Assembly (NCBI RefSeq): GCF_033446605.1
Contig: NZ_JAWQUO010000013.1
Coordinates: 71,951 to 135,950 of the forward strand
Reading direction: 5' to 3'
Length of the DNA stretch: 64,000 nt
From: Iodobacter sp025352645
GTDB taxonomy: Bacteria > Pseudomonadota > Gammaproteobacteria > Burkholderiales > Chitinibacteraceae
In this document: piece after piece, positions 61,379 through 64,000 of the stretch
How the letters are laid out: each line of letters starts with the position of its first letter
Position numbering within the stretch: the stretch's first letter is position 1
Made by a program: the position numbers and the translations under genes
The notes under the pieces: generated by a model
Told to the model about the DNA's origin: nothing
Databases searched by the model: none
The model's input: only the letters and a program-made list of their open reading frames with translations

Positions 61379-61633
61379 ATGAAAGATCAATTTTTTTCAG
61401 ATGATGTTGCTATTGTTTCCAGTAAAAGGATTCAGATTAATCATGCTCATTTTCACCGCTCTGCCTCCCCCCGATTACTCTTGGCCGCCTGTATATTGCT
61501 GTCTTTTGCGCTGGGTGTGGTGACAGGCAGGGACTATCTGCCTGTTCGGTATTCAGTAGAGGACAAGCCCGCCATGACAGAGCAAAAGGTTGACTCACTG
61601 GTACTGACAATCAATGCGAGTGCTGCGGTATAG
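61379..61633 (+). CDS. Small single-pass membrane protein, unknown
   Basis: 84 residues with one membrane helix (about residues 32-50, LLLAACILLSFALGVVTG). The N-terminus is polar and His-rich (NHAHFHRSASP), probably cytoplasmic. No ribosome-binding site is evident before the ATG, and no homologue is recognised. Terminators lie on both sides. It is possibly a phage cargo gene; weakly supported. Confidence 0.45.
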   Translation: MKDQFFSDDVAIVSSKRIQINHAHFHRSASPRLLLAACILLSFALGVVTGRDYLPVRYSVEDKPAMTEQKVDSLVLTINASAAV

Positions 61634-61648
61634 GTCGTAGGCAAACAA

Positions 61649-61675
61649 AAGCCCCTGATAGGCAGGGGCTTGGTT
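61649..61675. terminator. Bidirectional terminator
   Basis: Stem AAGCCCCTG / CAGGGGCTT with ATAGG loop between convergent genes, A-rich left, T-rich right. Confidence 0.82.
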
Positions 61676-61692
61676 ATTTTTGGTTATGCGAA

Positions 61693-62061
61693 TCAGGCAA
61701 CTAATCGAGCAGCGGTTGCATCAACATGCACTTTGTCAAAAGCGCAGAACAAGCCTCGGCCATCCTCTCCCGCTTCAATAATCCCCGCATCGCGTAGCTT
61801 TGTAGCATCTCGATGTACCGCTTTGACCTCTCGACCTAATTTTTTGGATAGCTCGCGCACAGATAGCTTGTCGGATTCAAGCAAGGCATGGAGTAATGCC
61901 CAGCGGCCACAGCCCAAAGTATCAAACAATTCTTCTGCACTATTGAAGGCGACAATCTCGCCTTGAACTTCACCATTCATTGCAGCAATGGCGCGGCGCG
62001 TGACTTCCGCGTTGTCCATTATGGTGATTGTTAATGTCTTCATATTTTGAGGTATCAACAT
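61693..62061 (-). CDS. Winged-helix DNA-binding protein (HVO_A0114-like)
   Basis: 122 residues from ATG 62061 (AAAGG 5 bp upstream; ATG 62043 possible). The pattern GEIVAFNSAEELFDTL, CGRWALLHALLESDKLSVRELSKKLGREVKAVHRD and the closing FDKVHVD match the HVO_A0114-type winged-helix proteins, often antitoxin-like partners of small toxins. No partner toxin lies beside it here. It is divergent from hicAB and shares its control region. Confidence 0.7.
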   Translation of the reverse strand: MLIPQNMKTLTITIMDNAEVTRRAIAAMNGEVQGEIVAFNSAEELFDTLGCGRWALLHALLESDKLSVRELSKKLGREVKAVHRDATKLRDAGIIEAGEDGRGLFCAFDKVHVDATAARLVA

Positions 62062-62086
62062 CGCTACCTTTAATCCTTTTATATGT

Positions 62087-62133
62087 ATAACTCTGGAGTT
62101 ATTGACTGGTTTGTTTTTTGGGGTTATAGTAAC
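62087..62133 (+). promoter_or_regulatory. hicAB promoter with two operator-like dyads
   Basis: TTGACT (62102-62107), 17 bp, TATAGT (62125-62130). A perfect dyad ATAACTC-TG-GAGTTAT (62087-62102) abuts the -35. A second, GGGTTA-TAG-TAACTC (62121-62133 region), covers the -10. Paired sites with the same half-site suggest repression by HicB binding. Confidence 0.7.
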
Positions 62134-62161
62134 TCTATCAGCAACAAGGAAGGCCAGTTGA

Positions 62162-62344
62162 ATGACGAGTACAGAACTTATAAAACTGCTGATGACAGAT
62201 GGTTGGTACAAAGTTGCAACGAAGGGGAGCCATCATCAATACAAACACCCAACGAAGCAAGGGCGAGTCACTGTTCCACACCCTAAGAAAGATTTACCAA
62301 TCGGAACGATTAACAGTATTAAGAAACAAGCTGGCCTGAAGTAG
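62162..62344 (+). CDS. hicA: HicA-type mRNA interferase toxin
   Basis: 60 residues with a dsRBD-like fold: TELIKLLMTDGWYKVATKGSHHQYKH contains the catalytic His of HicA (GSHHQY), followed by the strand GRVTVPHPKKD and the closing GTINSIKKQAGL. It cleaves mRNA when free. AAGGAAGG precedes the ATG. hicB follows 35 bp later, after a hairpin with seven T. Confidence 0.93.
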   Translation: MTSTELIKLLMTDGWYKVATKGSHHQYKHPTKQGRVTVPHPKKDLPIGTINSIKKQAGLK

Positions 62345-62357
62345 GGCCGGTTTTTTT
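62331..62357 (+). terminator. Terminator-like hairpin between hicA and hicB
   Basis: CTGGCC pairs with GGCCGG over an 8-nt loop containing the hicA stop codon, followed by seven T. It has the form of a weak intrinsic terminator inside the toxin-antitoxin operon. Confidence 0.6.
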
Positions 62358-62379
62358 CCTGACAGTATTGGAGCTAAAA

Positions 62380-62778
62380 ATGTTTTATCCCATTGCAATT
62401 GAGTTAGGCGATGATCAGCACGCATTTGGCGTTATTGTTCCTGATTTACCTGGCTGCTTTTCGGCTGGTGAAACATTGGATGAGGCCATTAGTAATGCGA
62501 AAGAGGCTATTTCTTTGCACTTGGAAGGACTAGCTGAAGATGAAGATGCAATCCCTGAAGGGAGCATGGTTGCCGCTCATGTTGGTAAGCCAGAATATGC
62601 AGGTTTTATATGGGGCGTTGTTGAGATGGATATCTCGCGCTACTTAGGTAAAGCTGAAAAAATCAATGTGACTTTACCTGGCTTATTAATTCATCGTATT
62701 GATGCCCGCACTAAAAACCGTAGTGGCTGGCTAGCAGAGGCTGCGATTGAAAAAATCGCCAGAGAAGCTCACGCTTAA
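62380..62778 (+). CDS. hicB: HicB-type antitoxin
   Basis: 132 residues from ATG 62380 (GGAG 6 bp upstream). The degraded RNase H-like domain (FGVIVPDLPGCFSAGETLDEAISNAKEAI) neutralises HicA. The C-terminal part (INVTLPGLLIHRIDARTKNRSGWLAEAAIEKI) is a ribbon-helix-helix DNA-binding domain, so it can repress its own promoter. Complete, with a terminator behind it. Confidence 0.93.
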   Translation: MFYPIAIELGDDQHAFGVIVPDLPGCFSAGETLDEAISNAKEAISLHLEGLAEDEDAIPEGSMVAAHVGKPEYAGFIWGVVEMDISRYLGKAEKINVTLPGLLIHRIDARTKNRSGWLAEAAIEKIAREAHA

Positions 62779-62812
62779 TTTATTGAGTGTTGTAAAATGA
62801 TTCATACAAAAC

Positions 62813-62839
62813 AACGGCGGCCAGATGGCCGCCGTTTTT
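62813..62839. terminator. Terminator after hicB
   Basis: Stem AACGGCGGCC / GGCCGCCGTT with AGAT loop and five T; it can also serve the convergent gene D. Confidence 0.9.
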
Positions 62840-62841
62840 GT

Positions 62842-63867
62842 TTACTCGCTCACTTCGCTGGCTTTGACTTCCAACTCCAAAGCCGTGGTGTAGCCGCTGT
62901 CGCTTAAGCTATGCACTACGCGGGTGATGATCCAGTCTTGCTGGTCGATGATGGGCTTAAAGCCTGACACGCTGGCGGGCAGTTCTGGAAACAACTCGGG
63001 GCGGCCATAGGCTAGCGTTAAGGAGAATTGCGCTACGCCACGTTGCAGTTTTTCCCATTCGGCTTTTGCGGCTCGTTCTGCATTGGTTTTGCTGGCGTAA
63101 ACGTGTCTTAGGGTTTTGACGTTATCGTCCGCGCCCTGGATGACTTCGCCTTGCCCTGGGCCTGCTGCTTTCTTCTTTCTTGGTTTGCGTTTTACTGTGG
63201 TGGTTTCTTTCTTGGCAGTTTTGGTGTTTTGCCATGTGGCTTTTACGCCGCTATACGCGCCTCGATCCGCAATACCAAAGCGGTGGCCGTCGCCAGATTG
63301 GCGGGTGATCTGCACTTTGCCTAGCGGTTTGCCGCTGGCGGTGGTGGCTTGGCCCGCTTTCATAAAGATCAGCCGGCTATTTTTTACCGTGGCAATGGCA
63401 TCAAACATTTTAGCGATGCGGCTTAAGAAGCTGGCGTCGCTTTCATTGGTTTGGTCGATATGGCTGATAGCCTGCTTGGCTAGGCTGGGGCCGATGCTGT
63501 GCTCAATCTTGTTTTGCTTGCTGATGGTTTCTACAATCTGCCCCAGCGTGGTTTTATGCCACGATCTTTCTTTTTTTACCGATAGGCCAGCGCGTAAATC
63601 GGCACTACGGGCGCGAATGGTAAGCTGATCCGGTGCGCCGCTGTGCTCGACTTCATCCACCGTATATTGGCCCTTATCGACTAAGCCGCTATCCGACCAG
63701 CCCAGCGATACGGTAACGATGGCACCGCGTGGCGGAATCTCTAGCAGGCCGTCGCTATCGTCCAGCACTAAATCCAGTTGATCTGCTTCAAAGCCGCGAT
63801 TGTCTGTCAGGCTAATTGATACCAGCCTATCGTTGATCAGCTTAGTAATATCCTTTGCGCCGACCAT
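62842..63867 (-). CDS. Phage tail protein D (P2 gpD family)
   Basis: 341 residues of the late-control gene D/tail baseplate family. TDNRGFEADQLDLVLDDSDG, VSLGWSDSGLVDKGQYTVDEV and ESDASFLSRIAKMFDA match gpD, and a basic linker (KRKPRKKKAAG) is in the middle. The family normally has an AFKI-type strand before the DIT motif. Here it is encoded upstream of the only ATG (ADRAFKIMVGAKDIT), without a normal start codon, so the true start is unclear. Confidence 0.85.
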   Translation of the reverse strand: MVGAKDITKLINDRLVSISLTDNRGFEADQLDLVLDDSDGLLEIPPRGAIVTVSLGWSDSGLVDKGQYTVDEVEHSGAPDQLTIRARSADLRAGLSVKKERSWHKTTLGQIVETISKQNKIEHSIGPSLAKQAISHIDQTNESDASFLSRIAKMFDAIATVKNSRLIFMKAGQATTASGKPLGKVQITRQSGDGHRFGIADRGAYSGVKATWQNTKTAKKETTTVKRKPRKKKAAGPGQGEVIQGADDNVKTLRHVYASKTNAERAAKAEWEKLQRGVAQFSLTLAYGRPELFPELPASVSGFKPIIDQQDWIITRVVHSLSDSGYTTALELEVKASEVSE

Positions 63868-63889
63868 GATTTTAAAGGCTCTGTCTGCA

Positions 63890-64000
63890 TTAATAGTTGA
63901 AAAGGATATTTTTTCCTATCGCCTGCTCAATCCCTGATTTTGCTGTGATATTTTTGCCTGCACGGTCTAACCATCGCCGCCAGCCTAAATAGCTTTCTAA
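63890..64000 (-). CDS. C-terminal end of an upstream phage gene
   Basis: A partial frame of 36 codons to TAA at 63890, ending WRRWLDRAGKNITAKS...NILFNY, open to the window edge. In P2-like phages a tail gene (gpU or gpX type) lies here, but the fragment is too short to assign. Confidence 0.45.
   Translation of the reverse strand, partial: LESYLGWRRWLDRAGKNITAKSGIEQAIGKNILFNY

Larger units (their letters stand above)
54344..64000. mobile_element. P2-like prophage, left part
   Basis: From the 3' end of tRNA-Pro to the window end all genes are phage-like: tyrosine integrase, AlpA-like protein, cytosine methyltransferase, gpA-type replication endonuclease, Ogr-like zinc fingers, Xre repressor, hicAB cargo and tail gene D. 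Gene content and the gpA/ogr/D set point to the P2 group (Peduoviridae). The right end and the second att copy are outside the window, so completeness cannot be judged. Confidence 0.9.

Noticed and set aside
1..64000. CRISPR arrays, insertion sequences and rRNA genes
   Set aside because: No regularly spaced direct repeats, transposase-like proteins or rRNA sequence were seen on either strand.

Overview
The window reads as a chromosomal segment of a betaproteobacterium, most likely of the order Neisseriales (Chromobacteriaceae/Chitinibacteraceae type, for example an Iodobacter- or Chitinibacter-like genome). This is inferred from gene order and protein character: frataxin cyaY divergent from lptM, tpiA-secG-tRNA-Leu-nuoA to nuoN followed by a DUF2818 gene, and thrS-infC-rpmI-rplT-pheS-pheT-ihfA-merR. 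The genus is not proven from the sequence.

Layout. Positions 1-9.7 kb hold two tandem tRNA-Asn genes and housekeeping genes (AsmA-like, ygfZ, fabI, a class II amidotransferase, lysA, an Lrp-type regulator, lptM, cyaY, yqaA-like, bepA-like protease, glutathione peroxidase). Between lysA and lptM lie the regulator gene and two palindromic repeats, one of which supplies the regulator's stop codon. 9.7-21.4 kb: carA-carB, greA, yhbY, rlmE, ftsH, folP, glmM and a BON-domain protein. 21.4-25.3 kb: the phosphate uptake operon pstSCAB on the minus strand. 25.4-41.6 kb: tpiA, secG, tRNA-Leu and all of respiratory complex I (nuoA-N). 41.6-46 kb: a Cys-rich secreted protein and a translationally coupled pair of a PEP-CTERM protein and a large plant-type subtilase. 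46.4-54.3 kb: tRNA-Val and the translation operon, with structured leaders ahead of thrS, rpmI and pheS and an AUA start codon for infC.

From the 3' end of tRNA-Pro(GGG) at 54.34 kb to the end of the window is the left part of a P2-like prophage. It has a tyrosine integrase beside the tRNA, then an AlpA-like protein, a C5 cytosine methyltransferase, a zinc-finger protein, a gpA-type HUH replication endonuclease and two Ogr-like zinc fingers, all on the minus strand. A plus-strand Xre repressor, a hicAB toxin-antitoxin pair, an orphan winged-helix protein and the tail gene D follow. The right attachment site and most structural genes lie outside.

The most striking signal is in the prophage. 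A 329-codon reading frame (56050-57039) lies entirely inside the methyltransferase gene, in the +1 frame, with its start codon 4 nt after the methyltransferase start. It has an organised protein pattern of its own: four WxTP units 29-33 residues apart and a tryptophan-rich C-terminus lying opposite methyltransferase motif X. A second same-strand overlap of 133 bp joins the AlpA-like gene to the integrase. Repeated two-frame coding makes this module worth close attention.
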